Of a stretch of 64,000 nucleotides of DNA, positions 1 through 9,094 are shown piece after piece; position 1 is the first letter of the stretch; every line of letters begins with the position of its first letter. The position numbers and the translations under genes were made by a program. The stretch lies in assembly GCA_031082425.1 (NCBI GenBank), contig JAVHLB010000003.1, positions 124,001-188,000 of the forward strand, read 5' to 3'. The stretch is from Candidatus Edwardsbacteria bacterium. GTDB lineage: Bacteria; Edwardsbacteria; AC1; EtOH8. Under the pieces are notes generated by a model that worked only from the letters and a program-made list of their open reading frames with translations, was not told the origin of the DNA and ran no database searches.

Positions 1-231
1 AACCAACCGGTCTTCGTGATAGACGCCTACACCCGGCGGATCTTCGGCCGCCACGGGGTCCAGATAAACGATCCCGATTATTCCGGCTGGCAAAAGTTCT
101 TCGAATCGCATCTGCCGAAGGATCAAAGGTTATTCAATGAGTATCATGCCCTGATCGTCCGGCTGGCCAAGGAGAGATGCCGCCAGAGGCCCGATTGCCA
201 GGGCTGCCCGCTGGAGGGTGTGACTTTATAA
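1..231 (+). CDS. endonuclease III-like HhH-GPD DNA glycosylase, C-terminal fragment
   Basis: The reading frame is open at the left edge of the window, so only the last 76 codons are seen; the true start lies upstream. The fragment begins with a VFVIDAYTRRIF segment, the conserved stretch holding the catalytic-aspartate region in the endonuclease III-related (HhH-GPD) branch of base-excision glycosylases. It ends with a cysteine cluster C-X5-C-X2-C, as in the iron-sulfur loop of this family. E. coli Nth has C-X6-C-X2-C-X5-C; here no fourth cysteine follows before the stop, so the cluster looks incomplete or variant. Expected role is excision of damaged bases. The family call is good; substrate and activity cannot be judged from a fragment. 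Confidence 0.8.
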   Translation, partial: NQPVFVIDAYTRRIFGRHGVQINDPDYSGWQKFFESHLPKDQRLFNEYHALIVRLAKERCRQRPDCQGCPLEGVTL

Positions 232-232
232 A

Positions 233-290
233 CTCAACCCCCTAAATTCCCCTTCTCTTATAAAGGGAAGGGGTGAGGGGATGAGTTAGG
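233..290. repeat. intergenic inverted repeat (CCCCT.../...AGGGG family)
   Basis: Between the glycosylase gene and the ABC transporter lies a C-rich arm (ccccttc) and a G-rich arm (gaagggg) flanked by ccccta and gtgagggg. The same design recurs at about 41799-41840 and 60324-60450, so it is an interspersed element rather than a dedicated terminator. The rest of the gap up to 328 shows nothing notable. Confidence 0.55.
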
Positions 291-328
291 TATAAAGCAT
301 GTCAAACTTTTATAGCAGTTGATATCTA

Positions 329-1330
329 ATGCCCATCATCGAAGTAAATGAACTGGTCAAGAATTTTAGGACCTTCCGCCGGAGAAGCGGGCTGTGGGGC
401 TCCTTCAAGGACCTGGTCAACCGCAAGTACCAGACCGTCCGGGCGGTGGACCGCATCAGCTTCTCCGTCGAACCGGGCGAGATGGTGGGCTATATCGGGG
501 CCAACGGGGCCGGCAAGTCCACCACCATCAAGATGCTGACCGGGATCCTGGTGCCCACCTCGGGCAGCATCAGCGTCCAGGGGCTGGTGCCCTACAAAAA
601 AAGATACCAGCACGTCAAGCAGATCGGGGTGGTGTTCGGCCAGCGCACCCAGCTGTGGTGGGACATCGCGGTGATCGAGGCCCTGCGACTGCTGCAGAAG
701 ATATACGAGATACCCCAGGCCGATTTCGAGGCCCGGCTCCAAAAGTTCGAGGAGGTGCTGGGGATCGCGGACCTGCTGAACATTCCGGTCCGCAAGCTGT
801 CGCTGGGCCAGCGGATGCGCTGCGACCTGGCGGCCTCGCTGCTGCACAACCCCCCGGTGCTGTTTCTGGACGAGCCCACCATCGGGCTGGACATTGCGGT
901 CAAATCCAGCATCCGTGACTTCATCAAGGAGATCAACCGGGAATACAACACCACCGTGATCCTGACCACCCACGACCTGAGCGACATCGAGCACCTGTGC
1001 CGCCGGGTGATCATGATCGATCACGGACAGCTGATCTACGACGGGGACCTGAAATCGCTCAAGGACCGGGCGGTGGGCACCAGGCGCCTGCTGGTGGACT
1101 TCATTTTACCGGTCGAACGGCCCGGCCTGGAGAAGGTGCTGGCGGGATGTCCGGTGGAGATGGAGAGCAGCAGTCCCTTCCACTGGGAGTTCGCCTTCGA
1201 CCGGAAAAAGGTCACTGCGCCGGAGATCATCGGCCAGCTGCTATCCAAGCTTGAAGTGAGGGACCTGGAATTGGAGAACCCCAAGATCGAGGACGTGGTC
1301 CGGGAGATCTACCAGCAGGGGCAGAAGTGA
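329..1330 (+). CDS. ABC-2 type transporter ATP-binding protein
   Basis: This 333-residue ATPase would power export through the two permeases encoded just downstream. Walker A is GANGAGKST (about residues 57-65), the signature is LSLGQ (157-161), Walker B is VLFLDEP (177-183) and the switch histidine lies in TTHD (about 215). An N-terminal extension with a basic FRTFRRR stretch and the ATPase-permease-permease order match the COG4586/4587/3694 ABC-2 exporter group, whose substrates are mostly unknown. The start is an ATG with no strong Shine-Dalgarno site. Substrate is not predictable from sequence; lipid, glycan or drug export are all possible. Confidence 0.93.
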   Translation: MPIIEVNELVKNFRTFRRRSGLWGSFKDLVNRKYQTVRAVDRISFSVEPGEMVGYIGANGAGKSTTIKMLTGILVPTSGSISVQGLVPYKKRYQHVKQIGVVFGQRTQLWWDIAVIEALRLLQKIYEIPQADFEARLQKFEEVLGIADLLNIPVRKLSLGQRMRCDLAASLLHNPPVLFLDEPTIGLDIAVKSSIRDFIKEINREYNTTVILTTHDLSDIEHLCRRVIMIDHGQLIYDGDLKSLKDRAVGTRRLLVDFILPVERPGLEKVLAGCPVEMESSSPFHWEFAFDRKKVTAPEIIGQLLSKLEVRDLELENPKIEDVVREIYQQGQK

Positions 1331-1404
1331 AAAAGATCTGAAGATGAGAATTTCGGAAGAGAAGAAGGTGAGAACGGTCGTTGTTTTGATCAACAGGAGG
1401 ATTA

Positions 1405-1447
1405 TTCCGACAGCGCTTGGTGTCTTTGAGCCTCTGTGGCATAGCGG
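1405..1447. repeat. degenerate copy of the 'gtgtctttgtgcctttgtgg' intergenic repeat
   Basis: The stretch ending just before the first permease start closely resembles the segment at 42789-42812 (gtgtctttgtgcctttgtgg) and, in inverse orientation, the cacaaagagcacaaag run at 10200-10226. It is non-coding. Confidence 0.5.
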
Positions 1448-1450
1448 CCT

Positions 1451-2254
1451 ATGAACAATAAATTTGCCAAATACTGGGCCTTCATGCGGATGGGCTACCT
1501 GACCTACCTGGCCTACCGCTTCCAGGTGCTGATGAGCTTCGTCTCCTACCTGCTGATCATCGCCCTGAACTATTTTTTATGGAAGGCGGTTTTCGCCAAG
1601 CACCAGGTGATAGCCGGATTCACCATGGAGCAGATGATGACCTACGTGGTGATCGGTTGGTCGGCCCGGACCTTCTTTGCCAACCGGATAGACCGGATGA
1701 TCGGCGATGCGGTGCGGGACGGCTCCATAGCCATGGACCTGTTGAAGCCCACCAATTTCCAACTGTACCACTACTTCCGGGCCTTCGGCCGGGCGGTGTT
1801 CATGTTCCTGTTCATGACCCTGCCCATCATCATCGTGGCCTCGATGATATTTCCGGTCAGCCTGCCCAGCGGGAAGCTGGGGCCGTACCTGTTCCCCCTG
1901 AGCGTCATCCTGAGCTTCTTTTTGCACGCCGGCATCAGCTATCTGACCGGGCTGGTGGCCTTCTTCACCAGGAACAACGAGGGGGTGCTGCGATTCAAAC
2001 AGCTGTTGGTCGAAGTGTTTTCCGGGGTGATGATCCCCATCACCTTCTTCCCGGACTGGGTGCAGAATGTTTTGTTCTGGCTGCCGTTCAAATACATCGC
2101 CTACGCCCCCTTGAGGATCTACCTGGGGATGGAGCCGCTGTCCAAGGTCCACCAGGGCGTGCTGCTGCAGATAATGTGGATCGTGATCATCTATCTGACC
2201 GGGCAGGTGGTCTGGCATTACGCCATCAAGCGGCTGGAGATACAGGGGGGGTGA
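1451..2254 (+). CDS. ABC-2 type transporter permease (first)
   Basis: A 267-residue inner-membrane protein with about six hydrophobic segments, following the ATPase gene after a 120-bp gap. It begins with a short cytoplasmic stretch (KYWAFMRMGYLTYLAYRF) and then membrane helices, as usual in the COG4587 permease family. It presumably forms a heterodimeric channel with the product of the next permease gene, which is nearly the same length. The gap before it holds a fragment of the repeat ending in gtctttgagcctctgtgg. Confidence 0.88.
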   Translation: MNNKFAKYWAFMRMGYLTYLAYRFQVLMSFVSYLLIIALNYFLWKAVFAKHQVIAGFTMEQMMTYVVIGWSARTFFANRIDRMIGDAVRDGSIAMDLLKPTNFQLYHYFRAFGRAVFMFLFMTLPIIIVASMIFPVSLPSGKLGPYLFPLSVILSFFLHAGISYLTGLVAFFTRNNEGVLRFKQLLVEVFSGVMIPITFFPDWVQNVLFWLPFKYIAYAPLRIYLGMEPLSKVHQGVLLQIMWIVIIYLTGQVVWHYAIKRLEIQGG

Positions 2255-2505
2255 CATAAATGCAAATTGCAAAAGTCAGAAGGCAAAAGGCAAAAACTTA
2301 TCCTGCCTGTGCGCCGAAGGCGTGAAACTTGCTAACCTGCCTGACATTCGAATGGATGCAAATTGTAAAAACCTGCCCGGAGAAATGCAGGTTTGGTTGG
2401 CAAACCAATGGATTCAGAGGGTAAAAGTCAAAAGCTTGCCTTGGGAAATGCCAACCTGTCTGACCTGCGAATGGATGAAAAATCAAAAATAAAACTGGAA
2501 CGAAT
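2255..2505. repeat. intergenic region with degenerate direct repeats
   Basis: This 250-bp gap splits an otherwise tight ABC operon. It contains two related units, one near 2333-2365 (cctgcctgacattcgaatgg) and one near 2453-2485 (cctgtctgacctgcgaatgg), plus A-rich runs of aaggcaaaag type. No convincing reading frame or promoter was seen. It looks like insertion and decay of an interspersed repeat. Confidence 0.5.
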
Positions 2506-3306
2506 ATCAAGCGCTTCATCTTCTACCTAAATCTCCTGCGGGCCTATCTGTCCAATTCCATCAAGTCCCGCCTGGCCTACCGGGAGGATTTCCTGTCCGG
2601 CTTCATCGCCGGGGCCATGATGCAGCTGATCGGGGTGCTGTTCATCGTCTCGCTGTTCGTCAAGGTCCCCAGCCTCAAGGGCTGGCGCAAGGAGGAGATA
2701 TTCTTCATCTTCGGATTCTCCCAGGTCAGCCTGGGGCTGTTCTTCACCTTTTTCTCCAACCTGCTGGAGCTGAGCGAAAAGTACATCATCGAGGGCAACT
2801 TCGACCGGATCCTGCTGCGGCCGCTTAACAGCTTCTTCCAGGTGGTCACCGAGCGCATCTACTGGGAGGAGAGCTCCACCATCCTGGTGGGCCTGTCGAT
2901 GATGTCCTACGCCTTGTCGAAGATGCACCTGCAGCTTGGCGCCGGCGATTACCTGGTGACCTTCGGGCTGGTACTGGCGGCCTGCACCATCTACCTGGCG
3001 ATATTCACCATCCTGGTCAGCCTGACCTTCTGGTTCAACGACCGGGGCAGCGTGGTCTCGGTGATGCTGATGCTGGAGGGGTTCTCCCGCTACCCGGTGA
3101 CCATCTTCAACCGGGTGGTGCGGGTGATCCTGACCTTTGTGATACCGTATGCCTTCACCGCCTTTTTCCCCTCGATGTACCTGCTGGGGAAAAATAAATA
3201 TTCGATCTACGTCTGGATGACCCCGGTGGTGGCGGTGATCTTTTTAAGCCTGGCTTTGCTGATCTGGCGCCAGGGGGCCCGGGCCTACGAGAGCACCGGA
3301 AGCTGA
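2506..3306 (+). CDS. ABC-2 type transporter permease (second), probable non-AUG start
   Basis: An integral membrane permease of the COG3694-like ABC-2 group, partner of the preceding permease and ATPase. The first ATG in frame is at 2617, but the frame is open and clearly coding from about 2506 (KRFIFYLNLLRAYLSNSIKSR), giving the amphipathic N-terminus and first helix that such permeases need. In this stretch, after the in-frame stop at 2476-2478, there is no ATG, GTG or TTG. ATC at 2506 would give 266 residues, almost exactly the length of the partner (267). Either a rare ATC start is used, or a start codon was lost by mutation or sequencing error. The product call is firm, the start is not. 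Confidence 0.8.
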   Translation: MKRFIFYLNLLRAYLSNSIKSRLAYREDFLSGFIAGAMMQLIGVLFIVSLFVKVPSLKGWRKEEIFFIFGFSQVSLGLFFTFFSNLLELSEKYIIEGNFDRILLRPLNSFFQVVTERIYWEESSTILVGLSMMSYALSKMHLQLGAGDYLVTFGLVLAACTIYLAIFTILVSLTFWFNDRGSVVSVMLMLEGFSRYPVTIFNRVVRVILTFVIPYAFTAFFPSMYLLGKNKYSIYVWMTPVVAVIFLSLALLIWRQGARAYESTGS

Positions 3307-3395
3307 CGGCCTGACAATAATTTCAGATTTCTCTCTGCCTGCTTTTCTAGGTTATAACTTTAATACTGTAAAATACCATCCAACTTGGAGGAACA

Positions 3396-4448
3396 ATGAT
3401 AAAGCTTCCCAACCTGAGGGATATCTTTTCCAGCGTCATCTCCCACGACATGGCGGTGGATCTGGGGACCGCCAGCACCCTGGTCTATGTCGAGGGCAAG
3501 GGGATAGTCCTGCACCAGCCCTCGGTGGTGGCCATCGAGAGGAAGACCGGCATGGCCATAGCGGTGGGCGACGAGGCCAAGAAGATGCTGGGTCGGACCC
3601 CGGACGAGATCAAGGCCATCCGGCCCATGAAGGACGGGGTGATCGCCGACTTCGAGATCTGCGAGGAGATGCTGCGGGCCTTCATCAAGATGGCCCAGAA
3701 GCGGCGCTCCATAGTCAAGCCCCGGGTGATCGTCTGCGTGCCCTCGGGCATCACCGAGGTGGAGAAGCGGGCGGTGCGCGACTCGGCCGAACACGCCGGG
3801 GCCCGGGAGGTGTACCTGGTGGCCGAGCCCATCGCGGCCGCCATCGGGGTGGGGCTGCCGGTCAGCTCGCCCATCGGCAGCATGGTGATAGACATCGGCG
3901 GCGGCACCACCGAGATCGCGGTGATCGCCCTGTCCGGCATCGTCAGCAACACCTCCATCCGCACCGCCGGAGACGAGATGGACGAGGCCATCGTGGAATA
4001 CCTGCGCAAGAGCTACAGCGTCCTGATCGGCGAGCAGACCGCCGAGGACATCAAGATAAAGATCGGCTCGGCCTTCCCGGTGGAGGAGAGCCGGGAGATG
4101 GAGGTCAAGGGCCGGGACCTGGTGTCCGGCATCCCCCGGGCGGTCAAGGTCCGCAGCGAGGAGATCCGGGAGGCCCTGCGGGAGCCCATCAACCTGATAG
4201 TGCTGGCGGTGAAGAAGGCCCTGGAGCAGACCCCGCCGGAGCTGGCAGCCGACATCGTGGACGCCGGGATCGTGATGACCGGGGGCGGATCGCTGCTCAA
4301 GGGGCTGGACGCCCTGCTGCGCGAGGAGACCAATCTGCCCATCAAGGTGGCCGACAATCCCCGGGAGTGCATCGTGCTGGGGGCCGGCCGGATACTGGAG
4401 GGCCAGGACAACTTCGACAGCGTGCTGATGCAGAGCCGCCGCGAATGA
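3396..4448 (+). CDS. mreB: rod shape-determining protein MreB (bacterial actin)
   Basis: A 350-residue actin homologue that polymerises under the inner membrane and positions the elongation machinery. The actin phosphate loops are visible: VDLGTASTLVY near residue 21 and IDIGGGTTEIAV near 166, with the adenosine-binding TGGGSLLKGL near 300. The amphipathic N-terminus precedes them. A good ribosome site (ggagg) lies 4 nt before the ATG. It is first of a five-gene cell-shape operon mreB-mreC-mreD-mrdA-rodA, which points to a rod-shaped, peptidoglycan-bearing cell. Confidence 0.98.
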   Translation: MIKLPNLRDIFSSVISHDMAVDLGTASTLVYVEGKGIVLHQPSVVAIERKTGMAIAVGDEAKKMLGRTPDEIKAIRPMKDGVIADFEICEEMLRAFIKMAQKRRSIVKPRVIVCVPSGITEVEKRAVRDSAEHAGAREVYLVAEPIAAAIGVGLPVSSPIGSMVIDIGGGTTEIAVIALSGIVSNTSIRTAGDEMDEAIVEYLRKSYSVLIGEQTAEDIKIKIGSAFPVEESREMEVKGRDLVSGIPRAVKVRSEEIREALREPINLIVLAVKKALEQTPPELAADIVDAGIVMTGGGSLLKGLDALLREETNLPIKVADNPRECIVLGAGRILEGQDNFDSVLMQSRRE

Positions 4449-4467
4449 TTAGGGATGACCGATACTG

Positions 4468-5421
4468 ATGCTTCTGTTCGACCGAAGGATCTGGCACCGG
4501 CACGAGATTGCGGTGCTGATAGCCGCCCTGATGATCTCGGCGGTGCTGGCCGTTCTGCCTTCCGGGCTTAAAACAGCCGCCGGCGGCGGGGTGGTGGGGA
4601 CATTGTTCGCCCCGCTGGAATACCCGGCCAGCCAGGTCCGGTCGCTCTTTTCCAGCTGGAAGGACAATCAGGAATTAAGGCTGCGTCTGGCGGTGGCCTC
4701 CCTGGAGAACATCTCGCTGAAGCAGGCGGCCCGGGAGAATGACGAGTTCCGGAGACTGCTGGAACTCAAGTCCCGCACCCAGTGGCTGCTGAGTTCCGCC
4801 CGGGTGGTGGGGCGCGAGCCGACGGCCCGGGCTCCTTCCCTGGTGGTCGAGCCGGGCGATCCCAAAGGGATCAGGGATGATATGCCGGCGGTATCCGACC
4901 GGGGGCTGGTGGGGAAGGTGGTCAACTCCGGGCCGGGGTATTTTCAGGTGGCCACCATCTTCGACCCCGACTCCCGGGTCAGCGCCATAGTGGCCCGCAG
5001 CCGGGTGCTGGGGATCTTTCGCACCGACCGGGGCCGGAGTTGCATCCTGGACAGGGTTTCCTTGAGGTCAGACGTCAGGGTGGGCGACACCGTTCTGACC
5101 TCTGGCTACGGGCAGGTCTTCCCCTCCGGTCTGATGCTGGGAACGGTGGCCAGGATCCGGATCGATAAAAGGCAGCTGACGATGAATATTGAGATCAAAC
5201 CTTCGCTGGACCTGAACCGGACCAGCCAGATCTTCATCATCACCGGCGGGGTCAATCCGCCGCTGCCCTCGCTGGCCCCGGCCAAGGCTCCGGACAGCCT
5301 GGCATACCGGCCCCGGAGAAGGATCAAGTTCCCGCCCCCTCCGGAGATGGATATCCGGCTGCCCCAGGACCCGGTGCCGGTGCCGGATGAATCGGAGCTG
5401 CCGGGAGGGGCCGGGCAATGA
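4468..5421 (+). CDS. mreC: rod shape-determining protein MreC
   Basis: A 317-residue bitopic periplasmic protein. One N-terminal membrane segment (about residues 14-32) is followed by a helical region (about 65-95) and the beta-rich MreC core, including a DRGLVGKV motif and the VTSGYGQVFPSGL-like region (here LTSGYGQVFPSGL) typical of the family. The C-terminus is a proline-rich tail of about 50 residues. It links MreB to PBP2/RodA. Its stop overlaps the mreD start by 4 nt (ATGA), so the two are translationally coupled. Confidence 0.95.
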   Translation: MLLFDRRIWHRHEIAVLIAALMISAVLAVLPSGLKTAAGGGVVGTLFAPLEYPASQVRSLFSSWKDNQELRLRLAVASLENISLKQAARENDEFRRLLELKSRTQWLLSSARVVGREPTARAPSLVVEPGDPKGIRDDMPAVSDRGLVGKVVNSGPGYFQVATIFDPDSRVSAIVARSRVLGIFRTDRGRSCILDRVSLRSDVRVGDTVLTSGYGQVFPSGLMLGTVARIRIDKRQLTMNIEIKPSLDLNRTSQIFIITGGVNPPLPSLAPAKAPDSLAYRPRRRIKFPPPPEMDIRLPQDPVPVPDESELPGGAGQ

Positions 5422-5900
5422 TCAAGACCTTTAAAATTCTGTGGTTGATATGGCTGGCAGTATTCCTGCAGAGCTCGGTGATAAACATCATCAGTCCCTG
5501 GGGGCTGATCCCCAACTTCATGGTGATGGTGATCGCCCTGGCCGGACTGAGTCAGGGGGTGTCGTCCGGGGTGTGGACCGGGCTGCTGGTGGGGTTTCTG
5601 GCTGACTGCTATCACCCCTCCACCATGGGGTTGTCCGCTTTCGGGGGGACCGTGGTCGGTTATCTTACCGGAATGGCCCGGGACAGGATCTATCGGGAGC
5701 AGCTCATAAGCCAGGCGGCCTTGACCGCGGCGCTGGCGCTGGTGTATCAGCTGTTCGTGTTTTTCGGGAGGGATGGTGGGGCGCTCTCCTCCTATCCCGG
5801 TTATTTTATCCGATTCGGCCTGGGTGGCGCCGTCCTCACCGCTCTGATCGCGGCCCTGATCCTGCCGGCCCTGGAACGCTGGACCTACGGAAAAAGGTAG
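5418..5900 (+). CDS. mreD: rod shape-determining protein MreD
   Basis: A 160-residue polytopic membrane protein with about five hydrophobic segments, encoded between mreC and mrdA. Sequence conservation in MreD is low, so position in the operon is the main support, together with length and the GxxxGFLADCYHPSTMG-like conserved loop. It takes part in the elongasome with MreC. Confidence 0.9.
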   Translation: MIKTFKILWLIWLAVFLQSSVINIISPWGLIPNFMVMVIALAGLSQGVSSGVWTGLLVGFLADCYHPSTMGLSAFGGTVVGYLTGMARDRIYREQLISQAALTAALALVYQLFVFFGRDGGALSSYPGYFIRFGLGGAVLTALIAALILPALERWTYGKR

Positions 5901-5905
5901 CGGTA

Positions 5906-7717
5906 ATGGCGCAGGATTACAAGAACAGCTCCCGGGCGGCGGCGGCCCTGATCTTCTGGATGGCGGCCCTGTCGGTACTGCTGATCCGGACCGCCCAGCT
6001 CCAGATACTGGAAGGGTCCAGGTATAAGAATTATGCCCGGCAGAACCGGGTCCGCAAGGTGGCCATCCCGGCCGCCCGGGGATTGATATTCTCCCGGGAC
6101 AGCGTCATCATTGCCGAGAGCAAACCGGCCTTCAACCTGGTGCTGGTGGCGGTCAGGGACTGGGGGCCGGCGGTGATAACCGCCTCACGGCTCCTGGGGC
6201 TGGACAGCAGCTGGGTCAAGCAGGAGATAAACAGCCAAAGGCGCTCCTATCCCAAGGATCCGGTGTCCATCGTCCGGAACCTTTCCCCGGCACAGGTGGC
6301 CGTGATCGAGGAGCATTCCGACCAGCTGCCGGGGCTGCGGCTGGCCACCGAATCCCGGCGCAAGGCGCCCTACGGCAGCTATGCCAGCCACCTGATAGGC
6401 TACACTTCGGAACTTAATTCCAGGGAATATGAAAGACTGAGGGAACGGGGCTATCGGTTGGGGGATTTCCTGGGCAAGGCCGGGTTGGAGAAACAGTACG
6501 AGGATCTGCTGCGGGGCAGCGACGGCTGCGAATTCGTGGAGGTCGACGCCAAGGGGCGGGAGCAGGGGAACATTCCCGACCTGGAGCGGCTGGAGCCGGT
6601 GCCCGGGGCCAATCTTTACCTGACCATCGACTGGAGGCTGCAGCAGCTGGCCGAGAGCCTTTTTGTCGGCGGGATGCAGGGATCGGCGGTGGCGCTGGAC
6701 CCCCGGACCGGCCAGATACTGGCCCTGGTCAGCAGCCCCAATTTCAATCCCGATCTTTTTTCCACCGGCATCAGCGCCCAGGATTGGGACCGGCTGGCCA
6801 ACGACCCCTCCTTTCCCCTTTGGGACCGGGCCATCCGCAGCGTCTATCCTCCGGGCTCGACCTTCAAGGTCTTCACCGCGGCCGCGGCGCTGGACGGCGG
6901 CCTGATCGATGAAAAAAAACTGCTGCCCAAGGCCTGTCACGGAGCCATGAGGATAGGCAACCGGGTTTTCAGATGCTGGAAGCCTTCGGGCCACGGCTCG
7001 CTCAATCTGCATGAGGCCATCGTCCAGTCCTGCGACGTATATTTCTATCAACTGGGGCAGATGCTGGGGGTCCAGGGCATCTCCGACCTGTGCCTCAAGG
7101 TCGGCCTGGGATCGAGGACCGGCATCGACCTGCCCCAGGAGGTTCCCGGGCTGGTGCCCACCATCAGCTGGTACGAAAAACGGCTGGGCAGGGGAAGCTG
7201 GGGCGGCGGGGTCCCGGCCAATCTGTCCATCGGGCAGGGGGAGCTGCTGGTCACTCCTTTGCAGCTGGCGGTCATGTACGGGGCCGTCGGAAACAACGGA
7301 AGGCTTTTTCAGCCTCACCTGATCCTGAAGACCGAGGATTACCAAGGGGAATTGTTGGAAAAGGAAAAATTGGCAAGCCATCAGCTGGGCATTTCCTCCC
7401 ACACCATAGCCATAATCAAGCAGGCCCTGGCCGGGGTGGTCAATCAGCCCGGCGGCACCGGCGGCTCGGCCAGGATATACGGGGTCGAGGTGGCCGGGAA
7501 GACCGGCACCGCCCAGAATCCCCACGGGGATGACCATTCCTGGTTCGTGGCCTTTGCCCCCAAGGATGATCCGGTGATCTCGGTGGCGGTGCTGGTGGAG
7601 AATGCCGGGCACGGGTCGGCGGTGGCCGCGCCGTTGGCCGGCAAACTGATCAGGCAGTACCTGGCGCAGCAGGGCATAACCAAGGATGACAATCTAAAAG
7701 TGGCGGCGGCCCCATGA
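5906..7717 (+). CDS. mrdA: penicillin-binding protein 2 (elongation transpeptidase)
   Basis: A 603-residue class B PBP with one N-terminal membrane anchor (about residues 12-32), a PBP dimerisation/pedestal domain and a C-terminal transpeptidase. The catalytic motifs are present: SxxK as GSTFK near residue 318, SxN as SCD near 375 and KTG as AGKTGTAQ near 531. It crosslinks peptidoglycan during side-wall growth with RodA. The stop overlaps the rodA start (ATGA), and mreD ends 5 nt upstream. Confidence 0.97.
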   Translation: MAQDYKNSSRAAAALIFWMAALSVLLIRTAQLQILEGSRYKNYARQNRVRKVAIPAARGLIFSRDSVIIAESKPAFNLVLVAVRDWGPAVITASRLLGLDSSWVKQEINSQRRSYPKDPVSIVRNLSPAQVAVIEEHSDQLPGLRLATESRRKAPYGSYASHLIGYTSELNSREYERLRERGYRLGDFLGKAGLEKQYEDLLRGSDGCEFVEVDAKGREQGNIPDLERLEPVPGANLYLTIDWRLQQLAESLFVGGMQGSAVALDPRTGQILALVSSPNFNPDLFSTGISAQDWDRLANDPSFPLWDRAIRSVYPPGSTFKVFTAAAALDGGLIDEKKLLPKACHGAMRIGNRVFRCWKPSGHGSLNLHEAIVQSCDVYFYQLGQMLGVQGISDLCLKVGLGSRTGIDLPQEVPGLVPTISWYEKRLGRGSWGGGVPANLSIGQGELLVTPLQLAVMYGAVGNNGRLFQPHLILKTEDYQGELLEKEKLASHQLGISSHTIAIIKQALAGVVNQPGGTGGSARIYGVEVAGKTGTAQNPHGDDHSWFVAFAPKDDPVISVAVLVENAGHGSAVAAPLAGKLIRQYLAQQGITKDDNLKVAAAP

Positions 7718-8940
7718 AACTTTTCGGATTTCATTCCAGCCGCGATTTCGATATTCAGCTGCTGGCGGCGGTCCTGATCCTGGTCTGCATCGGCATCCTG
7801 GCGGTGTACAGCGCCACCCAGACCGATCAGCCCGGTTTCGAAGGGATCTGGTTAAAGCAGCTGGTGTCGCTGGCCATCGGCCTGGCGGCCCTGTTGGTGG
7901 CGGTGATCATTCCCTACCGCTATCTGGAGGCCTTCGCCTGGCCGATATACGGCCTGTCCCTGGTCCTGTTGGTAGTGGTTCTGCTGGGACCCAAACACAT
8001 GAACACCCACCGCTGGATACGCCTGGGTGGGCAGATGTTCCAGCCTTCGGAGATCGCCAAGATGGCCACCATCTTTGCCCTGGCCAAGCTTATTTACAGG
8101 AAAGACCTGGGCCGGGCGGGATTTCTGGGGATCCTTCTGCCGCTGGCCATAGTGGTGGTACCCCTAGGGCTGGTGCTGGTCGAGCCGGACCTGGGTACCT
8201 CGCTTTCCTTCGGGGCGCTGTTCATCGCCATGATCTTCTGGCAGGGGTACCCGGTGAAGAACATCTTATACTTGCTATCGCCGATCCTTTCGATGGTGGC
8301 GGTGTTCTCCATGCCCAGCTGGATAGGCTTCATGATCCTGCTGTTGTTGTCGTTCTGGTTCTTCCGGATGAAGTTCAAGCATGCCTCCTGGATCTTGGTG
8401 CTGAACACGGTGATCGGAAGCATCACCCCCTTCCTGTGGCAGGGACTCAAGGATTACCAGAGGATGAGGGTCATGATATTCCTCAATCCCGGCATCGACC
8501 CCCGGGGGGCCGGCTGGCACGTCCTGCAGTCCAAGATCGCGGTGGGTTCCGGGGGCTTCTGGGGGCAGGGTTTTTTGGAGGGCACCCAGAAGAAGCTGTC
8601 GTTCCTGCCGGAACAGCACACCGATTTCATCTTCGCCACCTTCGGCGAGGAATTCGGTTTCATCGGCTGTTTTATCCTGCTGCTGCTGTTCTTCTGGCTG
8701 GTGTATCGCGGCATCGTCATCGCCCGGCAGGCCCGGAACCGCTTTGCCGGCCTGTCGGCGGTGGGCATCCTGTCCGTTTTGGGGTACCATGTGATACTGA
8801 ATATCGGCATGGCCCTGGGAATTTTGCCGGTGACCGGGATCCCCCTGCCGTTCCTGAGCTTCGGCGGCTCGGCCCTGATCATCAACCTGATGATGATCGG
8901 TCTGCTGCTGAACATCGGCCTGCGAAGGTACGAATACTAA
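7714..8940 (+). CDS. rodA: peptidoglycan glycosyltransferase RodA (SEDS family)
   Basis: A 408-residue SEDS polymerase with about ten membrane helices. Family features include the GPKHMNTHRWIRLG segment near residue 89, the EPDLGTS motif near 152 that carries residues important for polymerisation, and the C-terminal GIPLPFLSFGGSALI motif. It polymerises glycan strands from lipid II together with PBP2, encoded immediately upstream with a 4-nt overlap. Confidence 0.97.
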   Translation: MKLFGFHSSRDFDIQLLAAVLILVCIGILAVYSATQTDQPGFEGIWLKQLVSLAIGLAALLVAVIIPYRYLEAFAWPIYGLSLVLLVVVLLGPKHMNTHRWIRLGGQMFQPSEIAKMATIFALAKLIYRKDLGRAGFLGILLPLAIVVVPLGLVLVEPDLGTSLSFGALFIAMIFWQGYPVKNILYLLSPILSMVAVFSMPSWIGFMILLLLSFWFFRMKFKHASWILVLNTVIGSITPFLWQGLKDYQRMRVMIFLNPGIDPRGAGWHVLQSKIAVGSGGFWGQGFLEGTQKKLSFLPEQHTDFIFATFGEEFGFIGCFILLLLFFWLVYRGIVIARQARNRFAGLSAVGILSVLGYHVILNIGMALGILPVTGIPLPFLSFGGSALIINLMMIGLLLNIGLRRYEY

Positions 8941-9094
8941 ATGGATTTTAGTGAATTGATGACAGATTTCAAAGGACACTTTCACCGCTGAGGCGCAGAG
9001 AGTATTCTCGGTTATAACTTATGAGGCTTTTTTGTTTGTCGGATATCCTAAACAATTCAACTGTTCAACTTCTTAAACTTTTTAACATTCAGGT
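8941..9094. repeat. intergenic gap with 'caccgctgaggcgcagag' repeat fragment
   Basis: The gap between rodA and lgt contains the segment ttcaccgctgaggcgcagag (about 8981-9000), a short interspersed motif of the same low-complexity type as the cacaaag repeats elsewhere in this window. A TAACAT hexamer (9083-9088) lies 6 nt before the lgt ATG, so transcription could begin next to the start codon. Confidence 0.4.

Noticed and set aside
6185..7612. 475-codon minus-strand ORF opposite mrdA
   Set aside because: It lies wholly antisense to a confident PBP2 gene; it is low-complexity and Gly/Pro/Gln-rich as expected of a shadow frame in GC-rich DNA.
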